The notes under the pieces are model-generated. The model saw only the letters and a list, made by a program, of their open reading frames with translations, did not search any database and had not been told where the DNA came from. Source: Alteromonas indica (lineage in GTDB: Bacteria; Pseudomonadota; Gammaproteobacteria; Enterobacterales; Alteromonadaceae). From it: a stretch of 64,000 bases of DNA. This document shows positions 9,845 to 17,435 of this stretch, piece by piece (positions within the stretch are counted from its first letter, which is position 1; the number at the start of each line of letters is the position of its first letter). The DNA lies in contig PYVY01000004.1 in assembly GCA_003056425.1 (NCBI GenBank), positions 224,471-288,470 on the forward strand, written 5' to 3'. Made by a program: the position numbers and the translations under genes.

Positions 9845-10115
9845 TCTTATTGAAATCCCGCCCATACCAAATTCTATAAAAGCTTTAATACCCGCGCAGG
9901 ATGTGAACCAGCGAAGCGGCTCAACACCAAGCGACGTGCAGGTGAATGTGCTTTAGCACGGCCCACAGCGCGCAGAGTGCGTTAGCACCAAGTAATCCAG
10001 CACGACCCACCATCTTATTGAAATACCCCCATACCAATTTTAGAAAAGCTTTAATGGCCGCACCGGATTAGAACCAGCGAAGCGGTTCGACACCAAGCGC
10101 ACCGCGTATTGGATT
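9827..10115 (+). repeat. tRNA-Lys tail direct repeat (two units, about 167 bp)
   Basis: Unit 1 starts inside the third tRNA-Lys at 9827 with AATCCAGCACGACCCACCA, the last 18 tRNA bases including CCA. Unit 2 starts at 9994 with the same bases, but no tRNA body stands in front of it. Similarity continues through TCTTATTGAAAT, CCCATACCAA, AAAAGCTTTAAT and an AACCAGCGAAGCGG hairpin block, then fades near 10115. In unit 2 this block can fold as GAACC/GGTTC with a GC-GAA-GC tip. The architecture resembles the tyrT/rtT repeats of E. coli. Confidence 0.75.
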
Positions 10116-10660
10116 AAAACTCTCGTAAAATCAATAAAACGCTTTGGCTGGTTTGTTATCTCTGCTGTTCGGTATCCAGGCTATATAGGCCTAATTATTC
10201 GCGAGCCCAATAACCGTGCCCCCAATAGGAAAGCGCCGGGATAATTTTTACCGGATGCTTATTTAAGTAGTGCCGGAAGTTGGTCAGCACGGTACATGCC
10301 ATGCCACCAGGCGGTACAATTGCGGGGCTGTCTGGTATAGGCTCGCTGCAGGAGCATTTGGTTGCGGGCATGGCGCATTTAAAAAAATATTTAAGGAGCA
10401 GAGAGGCATATAGCGCCGTTCGACACGGTACGCTTGTGACCTCCTATCCAGCGGTTGGTTCATCGTATCGCGTTGCGCGACTCTCCATTGGAGCTCCGAT
10501 CCGGCCGCGTAATTACCCAGCCGAGCAGTTATCCTGCAGCGCAATGAATAAGTCCTGGCTCGCATTCACCATTCCATTTAACAGCATGTTTTATTTTTAG
10601 GCTAAAGGGCTTTGCCCCTTGAAACACAAAAATTTAATCATACCTAACAGTCTACTCTTC
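10116..10660. other. Intergenic stretch without recognised gene
   Basis: About 550 bases between the tRNA-Lys repeat and the nadA promoter. A plus-strand frame of 106 codons (10280-10600) has no recognisable domain, no ribosome site and an unconvincing composition, so I do not call it. A small hairpin AAGGG/CCCTT lies near 10603-10620. Confidence 0.6.
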
Positions 10661-10689
10661 AAAACAGTGAAATTTATATGACAGTCGGG

Positions 10690-10695
10690 TATAAT
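10690..10695 (+). promoter_or_regulatory. Probable -10 box of nadA
   Basis: TATAAT 42 bases before the chosen nadA ATG. The -35 region is poor (GTGAAA), which may mean activator dependence or weak expression. No operator was recognised. Confidence 0.4.
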
Positions 10696-10736
10696 TTGTG
10701 CCCATTTTAGCTGTCGTCAATTCAGGTCAGTATGCT

Positions 10737-11798
10737 ATGACAGTCGCATTTCGCGTAGAACAAGTTGATTATCCTTTTCCTGCTATGCCTGAGCCACTCA
10801 CTGCGGCTCGAAAAAGCGAATTGCGGGACGAGATTAAACAGTTACTTAAAGACAAGAACGCTGTGCTGGTGGCACATTACTACACTGATCCCGAAATTCA
10901 GGCACTGGCCGAGGAAACTGGCGGTTGTGTTGCGGATTCCCTGGAAATGGCACGCTTTGGCCGGGATGCCGATCAGCAAACCCTGATTGTGGCGGGTGTC
11001 CGGTTTATGGGTGAAACCGCTAAAATTCTGAGCCCGGAAAAAACAGTGCTTATGCCTACGCTCGAAGCAACATGCTCGCTGGACATAGGCTGCCCGGCAA
11101 AGGAATTTACTGAATTTTGTGATGCGCATCCCGACCATACGGTGGTGGTGTACGCTAATACATCAGCCGCTGTTAAAGCGCGTGCGGATTGGGTGGTCAC
11201 TTCGAGTATCGCTTTAGAAATCGTAGAGCACCTGGACCAACAGGGTAAACAGATTATCTGGGGGCCTGATCGCCATCTGGGTGCTTATATTGCTAAGCAA
11301 ACCGGTGCAGATATGCTGATGTGGCAGGGCGAATGTATCGTGCATGACGAGTTTTCAGCACAAAAGCTGCGCGATATGAAAGCAATTTACCCGGACGCCG
11401 CGGTGTTGGTTCATCCTGAGTCGCCTGCCAGCGTAGTAGAGCTGGCTGATGCTGTAGGTTCTACCAGCCAGCTGATTAAGGCGTCTCAGGAGCTGCCTAA
11501 CGAGACTTTTATTGTGGCTACTGATAAGGGTATCTTTTACAAGATGCAACAGCAGGCGCCGCATAAGAACTTTATAGAGGCACCTACAGGTGGCAACGGG
11601 GCCACGTGCAAAAGCTGTGCGCATTGTCCGTGGATGGCAATGAACGGCATGCAGGCGATCCACAATGCGCTATCGGGTAACGGTAAGGGGCATGAAATCT
11701 CAGTCGATGATCAGTTGCGTCAAAAGGCATTGGTGCCATTAGACCGCATGCTTGGTTTTGCTGAAGATATGAAAGCCAAAAAGGCTGTAAATGCTTAA
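10737..11798 (+). CDS. nadA: Quinolinate synthase NadA
   Basis: 4Fe-4S enzyme that condenses iminoaspartate with dihydroxyacetone phosphate to quinolinate in NAD synthesis. It has the family opening ([28 protein letters not shown]) and the three cluster cysteines, in [21 protein letters not shown] and [17 protein letters not shown] chose the ATG at 10737 because AGGTCAG precedes it and the 353 residues then align end to end with E. coli NadA; a start at 10698 would add 13 residues. Its position after tRNA-Lys is the conserved enterobacterial order. Confidence 0.95.
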   Translation: MTVAFRVEQVDYPFPAMPEPLTAARKSELRDEIKQLLKDKNAVLVAHYYTDPEIQALAEETGGCVADSLEMARFGRDADQQTLIVAGVRFMGETAKILSPEKTVLMPTLEATCSLDIGCPAKEFTEFCDAHPDHTVVVYANTSAAVKARADWVVTSSIALEIVEHLDQQGKQIIWGPDRHLGAYIAKQTGADMLMWQGECIVHDEFSAQKLRDMKAIYPDAAVLVHPESPASVVELADAVGSTSQLIKASQELPNETFIVATDKGIFYKMQQQAPHKNFIEAPTGGNGATCKSCAHCPWMAMNGMQAIHNALSGNGKGHEISVDDQLRQKALVPLDRMLGFAEDMKAKKAVNA

Positions 11799-11839
11799 TA
11801 AAACGGCGATTGGTGAGTTTTTTGCGACTGGTTCTTGAT

Positions 11840-11866
11840 TCATTGCGTAAGTTTACCTACTATACG
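11840..11866 (+). promoter_or_regulatory. Probable promoter of tRNA-Ser
   Basis: TATACG at 11861-11866, with a weak TTCATT-like box 16 bases upstream and a very GC-rich discriminator (CGCGCGC) right after it, as is common for stringently controlled stable-RNA promoters. It sits about 32 bases before the tRNA. Confidence 0.4.
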
Positions 11867-11898
11867 CGCGCTGCATCCAACAAGCAGTGTAACAATTC

Positions 11899-11988
11899 GG
11901 AGAGGTGGCTGAGTGGCTGAAGGCGCACGCCTGGAAAGTGTGTTTAGGGTTAAACCTAACGAGGGTTCGAATCCCTCTCTCTCCGCCA
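11899..11988 (+). tRNA. tRNA-Ser (GGA)
   Basis: A 90-base class II tRNA with encoded CCA. Acceptor arm GGAGAGG/TCTCTCC with one G-T pair; anticodon loop CTGGAAA with GGA at 11933-11935; long variable arm (GTTTAGGGTTAAACCTAAC); T-arm GAGGGTTCGAATCCCTC. Reads UCC/UCU codons. Its 3' end is the first member of the repeat array that follows. Confidence 0.96.
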
Positions 11989-12720
11989 TATATAAACAGT
12001 AAAGCCCCGCCTTGTGCGGGGCTTTACTGTTTGTGGCGGTGTGCAAAGGTATGAGAACCCAGGGGTTCGACAAAACGGCAGGAGAGCCGTTTTGCACAGC
12101 CAGCAGCTGCCCGCAGGGCGAGCGCCAGGGACGGCGCGAGTGAATCCCTCTCTCTCCGCCATATATAAACAGTAAAGCCCCGCCTTGTGCGGGGCTTTAC
12201 TGTTTGTGGCCGGTTGAAAAAGGTTGAGACCCCTCAGGTTCGACAAAACGGCAGGAGAGCCGTTTTGCACAGCTAGCAGCTGCCCGCAGGGCGAGCGCCA
12301 GGGACGGCGCGAGTGAATCCCTCTCTGGGCCATATATAAACAGTAAAGCCCCGCCTTGTGCGGGGCTTTACTGTTTGTGGCCGGTTGAAAAAGGATGAGA
12401 CCCCTCGGGTTCGACAAAACGCCAGGAGAGCTGTTTTGCACAGCCAGCAGCTGCCCGCAGGGCGAGCGCCAGGGGCGGCGCGAGTGAATCCCTCTCTGGG
12501 CCATATATAAACAGTAAAGCCCCGCCTTGTGCGGGGCTTTACTGTTTGTGGCGGTGTACAAAGGTATGAGACCCCGGGGTTCGACAAAACGGCAGGAGAG
12601 CTGTTTTGCACAGCCAGCAGCTGTCCGCAGGGCGAGCGCCAGGGACGGCGAGAGTGAATCCCTCTCTGGGCCATATACAAACAGTAAAGCCCTGCCTTGT
12701 GCGGGGCTTTTGTATATCTG
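11969..12720 (+). repeat. tRNA-Ser tail / hairpin tandem array, period 170-173 bp
   Basis: The tRNA 3' end GAATCCCTCTCT recurs at 11969 (in the tRNA), 12142, 12315, 12486 and 12656, spaced 173, 173, 171 and 170 bases. The 12142 copy keeps the full 20 bases including CCA; later copies are shortened to GAATCCCTCTCTGGGCCA. Each copy is followed by a long hairpin (AAACAGTAAAGCCCCGC and its complement). The spacer carries GGTTCGACAAAACG and a second hairpin AAAACGGC/GCCGTTTT. The last unit is truncated after GCGGGGCTTT. The layout matches the E. coli tyrT-rtT repeats (178 bp with 19 tRNA bases) but the sequence is different. Confidence 0.9.
11994..12032 (+). terminator. Hairpin terminator after tRNA-Ser (first of five)
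   Basis: Perfect 17-bp stem AAACAGTAAAGCCCCGC with a five-base CTTGT loop. The right arm ends TTTACTGTTTG rather than a clean T-tract. It is repeated in each downstream unit (starting near 12166, 12338, 12509 and 12679), the last one degenerate. Confidence 0.6.
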
Positions 12721-13617
12721 CGTTAACGAGAAAATGAGGTCACTACAAATCTTTAGATAGTGCAGGGATAAATGAGCAAAATGGTTTGTTCCGCTGAGGA
12801 TAAAAGTACGGCGTATACCAACTTCTTGGGGAACGCGTGGCCCGGTCACTGTGCTTCTGCAAGACCACCGTCTGATGATGCATTGAACCCAGGGGGGCAC
12901 ATCACCCTGGCCTGAAGCCTGCTGAAAACAATACTGGTTTAATGAATTGCAGCAATATGAAAGCTAATGCTTGCGGGGGAAAAGGTAATTATCCATACCG
13001 AGAAGAATTATCACCTGAAAGCTAAAATATATAGCTTGATAGGAGTATTAGTGACTATTTTATCGGGAACATTCTTATTCTTGAAGGTGATTAAAGTGGC
13101 GTTATTAACGGGCCAAAAAGCGATGGCTCGTGCACAGCAATCAGGGAACACAGTACGATGGTACAGATTATCTGGCGCTCATGATGTAAAACATCCTCAG
13201 GCTAATCATGAGCAGACAGTAATAGCTGTCGCGGTAATACGGTTGTGCAAAGCGTTTTCGCCAGGCTTAAAAACGGTTACACAGAAGTAGATGTATGGCG
13301 CCCGCAGTGAAGCCAGATCAGAGTTAGCTAATTTATTGAGATGTTTTACAAACACGAAAATAGCCCTTTCAAACAGGGTATGTCTCACCTGCACAATTCC
13401 AAAAGCGCCTGATTCACGAAAAAATAGATAACTACCGAGTCAAAGCTGGGAAGTTCAAATCTATCTCAAATGGAAATGATCTTTTTCAACCTGAAATTGT
13501 CGGATACGGATAACTCCCTTTAATTTTTAATCAAAGCTTTGAAAATACTAGCTATTTTCATGTGGCCCTGAACTTGCTCTTCAATAGATACGCTAATGAT
13601 AATAAGGAGAGCAATGC
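12721..13617. other. Intergenic stretch without recognised gene
   Basis: About 900 bases between the tRNA-Ser array and the racemase-family gene. A plus-strand frame at 12967-13290 (107 codons, one hydrophobic stretch at about residues 23-45) has no recognisable homology or ribosome site, and I do not call it. An open stretch ending at 13511 (KIDNYRVKAGKFKSISNG) may be the tail of a decayed gene, but nothing identifies it. Confidence 0.5.
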
Positions 13618-14370
13618 ATGGGATACAAAATCAAAGTCATTATTCCTATCCCCGTAGATGATGCTGGCGTGCAGGCACGCGCTGCACAACTGCCACCGGG
13701 GTTATTGTCTGATGATTGTACGGTTGAATTTGAAGCAGTAAAGGCAGGGGCTGCATTAGGTGATAGTTATCACGATACCTTGTTAATGGACGTGTCGGTG
13801 GTAGAAGCAGGTTTGCTGGCCGAGAAGCAAGGGTTTGATGCGGTATGTATAGACACAGTCAGTGACTCGGGCATGGCGGCTTTGCGCTCTTGCTTGACTA
13901 TCCCGGTCGTGGCGCCCGGTATTTCCAGCATGTTAATGGCCTGTAATCTGGGTAAAAAATTCTCCATTATCACTATGTGGGATGAGTGGGTTGCATTGTA
14001 TGACAAAGTGCTCACTGAGCATCATTTGTGGGACCATCTGGCATCAATGCGCTCTATTAATACCCGCCCTGACCTGGCCGAATTACTGGCAGGGAAAGAG
14101 GAAGTGGTATTCAACAAGCTACTAAAGGAAGCTGAGCTAGCGATAAGCCATGACAAGGCTGACGTTATTATCTTAGGTTCAACCACTATGCACCAGTCTC
14201 ACGCCTTTCTGGCACAGCGACTTAGTGTACCGGTACTCAACCCTGGTCAAATCGCTTTTAAAACGTGCCAAACCTTACTCGAGCTCGGCTTGTCACACAG
14301 CAAAAAAGCTTATCTCGCGCCCGAACTGCCCCGTTTTGATGTTTACCACCGAATTGGCAAGTCAGCATAA
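13618..14370 (+). CDS. Asp/Glu/hydantoin racemase-fold protein lacking both catalytic cysteines
   Basis: The 250-residue protein has the two-domain racemase fold typical of HyuE-type hydantoin racemases and arylmalonate decarboxylases. The two sites that carry catalytic cysteines in racemases are changed. The first motif (usually ACFGDPG) reads DTVSDSG, placing Thr at the Cys position. The second (usually LGCAGM) reads LGSTTM, placing Ser there. A Cys remains three residues before the first site (VCIDTV). A good ribosome site (AAGGAG) precedes the ATG. It is followed by a SnoaL-like gene and an MDR reductase on the same strand. Cysteine racemisation is unlikely; the real reaction is unknown. 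Confidence 0.75.
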   Translation: MGYKIKVIIPIPVDDAGVQARAAQLPPGLLSDDCTVEFEAVKAGAALGDSYHDTLLMDVSVVEAGLLAEKQGFDAVCIDTVSDSGMAALRSCLTIPVVAPGISSMLMACNLGKKFSIITMWDEWVALYDKVLTEHHLWDHLASMRSINTRPDLAELLAGKEEVVFNKLLKEAELAISHDKADVIILGSTTMHQSHAFLAQRLSVPVLNPGQIAFKTCQTLLELGLSHSKKAYLAPELPRFDVYHRIGKSA

Positions 14371-14429
14371 CCTGATGACGATGTGCTGATTCATCCTTTT
14401 TTAGCGATAAAATTAAATAGAAGAAGACT

Positions 14430-14822
14430 ATGACAACATTATCACGCGATGAACTTATAAAAATGGCCACCATGGACTACTTTGCCAATGTAGATAAAAA
14501 GAATATGGCTGGGGTGCTGGCTAACTTCCATGAAGATGCGGTTTTTACCATTCCTACCGATCCTATTGTGCATGAAGGCCGAGACCAGGGAATACGAACC
14601 ATGTTTCAGACCTTGTTTGATTCATATGTGGATGTATGGCATGGCGATTTTGAGTGTACAGCAGATGAACAAACCCAAAGTATTGCAGCCCGTTTCAATG
14701 TTTACTTGAAAACCGAAGAGGGTACTGAAATAAAGCTTACTAACTGTAATTTTTGGTATGTCGAAGAAGGCAAGTTTTCGCGGGTGTTTGTATTTATGAG
14801 TGGGCCCAACGTACTTAAATAA
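14430..14822 (+). CDS. SnoaL-like / NTF2-fold protein
   Basis: A 130-residue single-domain protein with the NTF2/SnoaL pattern: an N-terminal helix pair (ATMDYFANVDKKNMAGVLANFHEDAVFTIP) and beta strands ending WYVEEGKFSRVFVFM. Members of this fold are small enzymes or binding proteins (polyketide cyclases, ketosteroid isomerases, limonene-epoxide hydrolases). It lies 59 bases after the racemase-fold gene and 104 before an MDR reductase, so it may belong to the same small-molecule pathway. The substrate cannot be told from the sequence. Confidence 0.7.
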   Translation: MTTLSRDELIKMATMDYFANVDKKNMAGVLANFHEDAVFTIPTDPIVHEGRDQGIRTMFQTLFDSYVDVWHGDFECTADEQTQSIAARFNVYLKTEEGTEIKLTNCNFWYVEEGKFSRVFVFMSGPNVLK

Positions 14823-14926
14823 ATGGCTTAACGTTCAATGGTACCCAGCCCGCGATAAAGCGCCGATCTTAATTCGGCGTTTTATCGGTATTAACTGCCA
14901 ACGTTTTACCCACCACCGGAGACCAC

Positions 14927-15940
14927 ATGCAGCAGGTACGAATAGGTACGTCCTACGGTATAGATGCACTCAGTTTACACCAAGCCGATACCCCCCAACC
15001 TGGCCCCTACGAGGTGCTGATCAAAGTAAAAGCGGCATCGCTTAATTATCGAGACTGGGAAGTCATCAACGGCCAGTATCATACAAATTATCCTGCGGGT
15101 TTAGTGCCATTGTCTGACGGCGCCGGAGAGGTGGTAGCAGTAGGCGCTGAAGTCTCTGGATTTACGCAGGGCGACAGAGTAGCCTCAAGTTTTTGGCAAG
15201 GATGGAACGCCGGAGAGCTGGGGCTGTCACCTTTTGCCCGAACGCTAGGCGGCCCGATCAACGGTATGCTAAGTGAATACCAGGTGTTACCCGCACACGG
15301 CGTGGTCAGACTGCCCGCCAGCCTTAGTTATGCTCAGGGCGCTACGCTACCCTGTGCGGCGGTCACCGCTTGGCAATCTTTGGTAACTAAAGGCAATATC
15401 AGCAGTGGCGACTGGGTATTGATTCAGGGCACCGGTGGGGTGTCTATGTTCGCGCTGCAAATTGCCCGTATGCACGGGGCCCGGGCAATCGTATTATCCT
15501 CCAGCGACGAAAAGTTAGCTATTGCATCAAAGCTCGGCGCTACGGCCACTATCAACTATACTGCTAACCCAGAATGGGCAGAACAGGTGCGTGTGATTAC
15601 GGAGCAACAAGGGGTTAATCATGTGGTAGAAGTCGGTGGGCCTACTACCTTCCATCAATCATTACAATGTGTAGCTGTTGGCGGCCAGGTTAATGTGGTT
15701 GGCTATGTGGGAGGTAAGGAAGGTAACCTGAACCCATTGCAAATTTTGCAATCGCATGCCACTGTTCGAGGCATCGCGGCCGGGCCCGCCAGTACCTTGC
15801 GTGCCCTGTGCCAGGCGATAGAAGCAAACCAGCTGCAGCCAGTGATTGATAGTACCTATCATTGGCACGAGTATAAGCAGGCGCTCAATCATCTGGCGGC
15901 GGGTAAACATGTGGGGAAGATTGTCCTGGATTTCGACTAA
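14927..15940 (+). CDS. Zinc-free MDR-family NAD(P)-dependent oxidoreductase
   Basis: Medium-chain dehydrogenase/reductase of 337 residues. The N-terminal GroES-like domain (ASLNYRDWEVINGQY) is followed by a Rossmann domain with GTGGVSMFALQIARMHGARAI and the acid-binding SSSDEKLA turn. The usual catalytic-zinc Cys and structural-zinc cysteine cluster are absent, so it is closer to quinone reductases or enoyl reductases than to alcohol dehydrogenase. CGGAG precedes the ATG. It is the third gene of the racemase-fold/SnoaL run and would supply a redox step. Confidence 0.8.
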   Translation: MQQVRIGTSYGIDALSLHQADTPQPGPYEVLIKVKAASLNYRDWEVINGQYHTNYPAGLVPLSDGAGEVVAVGAEVSGFTQGDRVASSFWQGWNAGELGLSPFARTLGGPINGMLSEYQVLPAHGVVRLPASLSYAQGATLPCAAVTAWQSLVTKGNISSGDWVLIQGTGGVSMFALQIARMHGARAIVLSSSDEKLAIASKLGATATINYTANPEWAEQVRVITEQQGVNHVVEVGGPTTFHQSLQCVAVGGQVNVVGYVGGKEGNLNPLQILQSHATVRGIAAGPASTLRALCQAIEANQLQPVIDSTYHWHEYKQALNHLAAGKHVGKIVLDFD

Positions 15941-16497
15941 TTCAGGGGGATCTGCGTGTTAGACGGCCAGTACCGGCCAAACATTATCTTTTGCCTCGCA
16001 ATACAACAACACGACGGGCAGCAAAGCACCATGCTTAGATAACCTTGCCGCGCAGGGTAAGATAACGCGCGCCTATCTGCGGCGGTCAATCCGCCCCTGC
16101 AGCTGGCTTTCGTGGCTTTTTAGGTGTCGGCTATTACCAGTTTGTTGATTGTTTTTACCTATAAGTGCATGGTTTCAGTCAATCCTAAGACGCTACGGCA
16201 TCCTCTTTACTCCCCGCCTGCGCTACCGATAGCCCAGGCCGCGTCAAATACAGCAGCGGGGAAGCTTATTTTACGTGATGCGCATTGCATTAATTGACCT
16301 GGGCGCTGCCCTCAACCTCCAATGGGAAAGCGACGGGCTACGCGATACAGTTAAAAGTAAAAAAGCCCGCGCAGAACTCACCTCAAAATGCTCCCGGCTG
16401 TTTATTTTTTGTTCGACATATCTTTATCGGTATTCGCCTGCTATTACTTTTATAAGCTGTTTTGCAGTTCTGGCCATCAGATCACTGGAGACACATC
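15941..16497. other. Intergenic stretch without recognised gene
   Basis: About 550 bases. A plus-strand frame at 16275-16553 runs into the next gene in another frame and shows no family features. A short imperfect palindrome GGCCAGTACCGGCC lies near 15965. I see no RNA gene. Confidence 0.5.
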
Positions 16498-16911
16498 GTG
16501 GCAACAACTCTCAACCTGACTGTAAATGCATCACCCGAAGCGGTTTGGCATAGTCTTACTCAGCCTGAAGCGATAAAACGCTGGGTAACAAACCCCGGCC
16601 GGTGGCGATGTACTGACTGTCATAGTGACTTTCTGGAAGGTGGGTACTTCACCTTGCAGTTAATTGGCGAGTCAGGAGGATGGAGCGCCAGTGTTAAAGG
16701 TCATTTCGGGCAAATAAAGCCCTACCAGAGCGTTACCTTCAGTATTGATGGCGGGCAGCGCGCTGCCATCATGATGCAAGTTGCCGGCAGCCAGGTTGCA
16801 TGTCAATGTACCCTAAGCGGCGCCACGCAATTAGCCAGCGGCCATAGTCATAATGTATTGATGCAGCGGTTTAAAGATTACACCGAAAAACGGTTTGCTC
16901 AGCAGCAGTAG
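16498..16911 (+). CDS. SRPBCC / AHSA1-like domain protein
   Basis: A 137-residue protein of the START/Bet v1-like SRPBCC superfamily. The opening ATTLNLTVNASPEAVWHSLTQPEAIKRWVTNPG is the classic AHSA1 pattern (a beta strand, then SPEAVW..LT.PE...RW). The fold binds hydrophobic ligands; the ligand here is not known. I chose the GTG at 16498 because GGAGACACATC precedes it and it begins at the family's usual first strand; an upstream ATG at 16462 would add 12 residues. It stands alone on this strand. Confidence 0.7.
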   Translation: MATTLNLTVNASPEAVWHSLTQPEAIKRWVTNPGRWRCTDCHSDFLEGGYFTLQLIGESGGWSASVKGHFGQIKPYQSVTFSIDGGQRAAIMMQVAGSQVACQCTLSGATQLASGHSHNVLMQRFKDYTEKRFAQQQ

Positions 16912-17054
16912 CAGCATTGCACAGTGTTCTTGAGGGCATAATATAACGAGTTGAAAGAAGGAAACTGCGTCTACATGGGTGGTTATTCAGCTTTTTATTC
17001 AGCTACCTCAGTAGCATCGTATAACCGGTTTGTGGCCTGTTTTGCGGGGGGGCG

Positions 17055-17267
17055 GTGAAGTGGCACCAGGGGGTAATCTCGTCCGCCATACTGGCATTGT
17101 TAACGTAGCGGCAACAGCCTGTGAAAAATAACGGTGCTGTAGCATTTTCGCTATGGCTTCTGGGGCTATTGCAGGTACTGCTTACGGGCTTATTATTGAC
17201 CCTGCTTATATGGATTTCGCTTAGGGTTGTAGGCGGCAATAATCCGGCCGTTACTATCTTTGGTTAG
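17055..17267 (+). pseudogene. Possible small membrane protein split by an in-frame TAG
   Basis: Reading from a GTG at 17055 gives VKWHQGVISSAILALLT, then TAG at 17106, then in the same frame RQQPVKNNGAVAFSLWLLG and a strongly hydrophobic helix ending NNPAVTIFG before TAG at 17265. A second GTG at 17121 would make a 48-residue single-helix protein on its own. I see no homology. It may be a decayed gene, a small membrane protein, or chance. Confidence 0.2.
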
Positions 17268-17303
17268 ATTGCTATCGGGGTTTTAGGTATAGGAAGTAGA
17301 ATA

Positions 17304-17339
17304 AACAAAAAACCCGGCAGAATTACGTTTCGGCCGGGT
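17304..17339 (-). terminator. Rho-independent terminator of the M3 peptidase gene
   Basis: On the minus strand ACCCGGC/GCCGGGT forms a 7-bp stem with a loop of about 14 bases, followed by TTTTTTGTTTATT. It lies about 100 bases after the stop at 17436. A second hairpin CAGGCTGC/GCAGCCTG sits between them (17343-17361). Confidence 0.75.
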
Positions 17340-17435
17340 AAGGCAGGCTGCTGAGCAGCCTGACGTTAGGTTTTTTGGGTAAACCTTAATGAGCAGAAAG
17401 CTTACATAGCAGGCTGCAGCTCTCTAACCGTTAGG

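Noticed and set aside
10280..10600. Plus-strand frame of 106 codons before nadA
   Set aside because: No domain, no ribosome site, and an overlapping open frame on the other strand; composition looks like random intergenic sequence.
11956..12900. Long minus-strand frame of 314 codons (and an overlapping 135-codon one) across the tRNA-Ser array
   Set aside because: The frame stays open only because the repeat period is near a multiple of three. It repeats KAPHKAGLYCLYMA, and its start reads the tRNA backwards (RRERDSNPR, a well-known spurious tRNA translation). I treat it as a by-product, although E. coli tyrT repeats do encode a small basic protein.
12967..13290. Plus-strand frame of 107 codons with one hydrophobic segment
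   Set aside because: No recognisable family and no ribosome site, and the second half is low in coding character. Left as an uncalled possibility.
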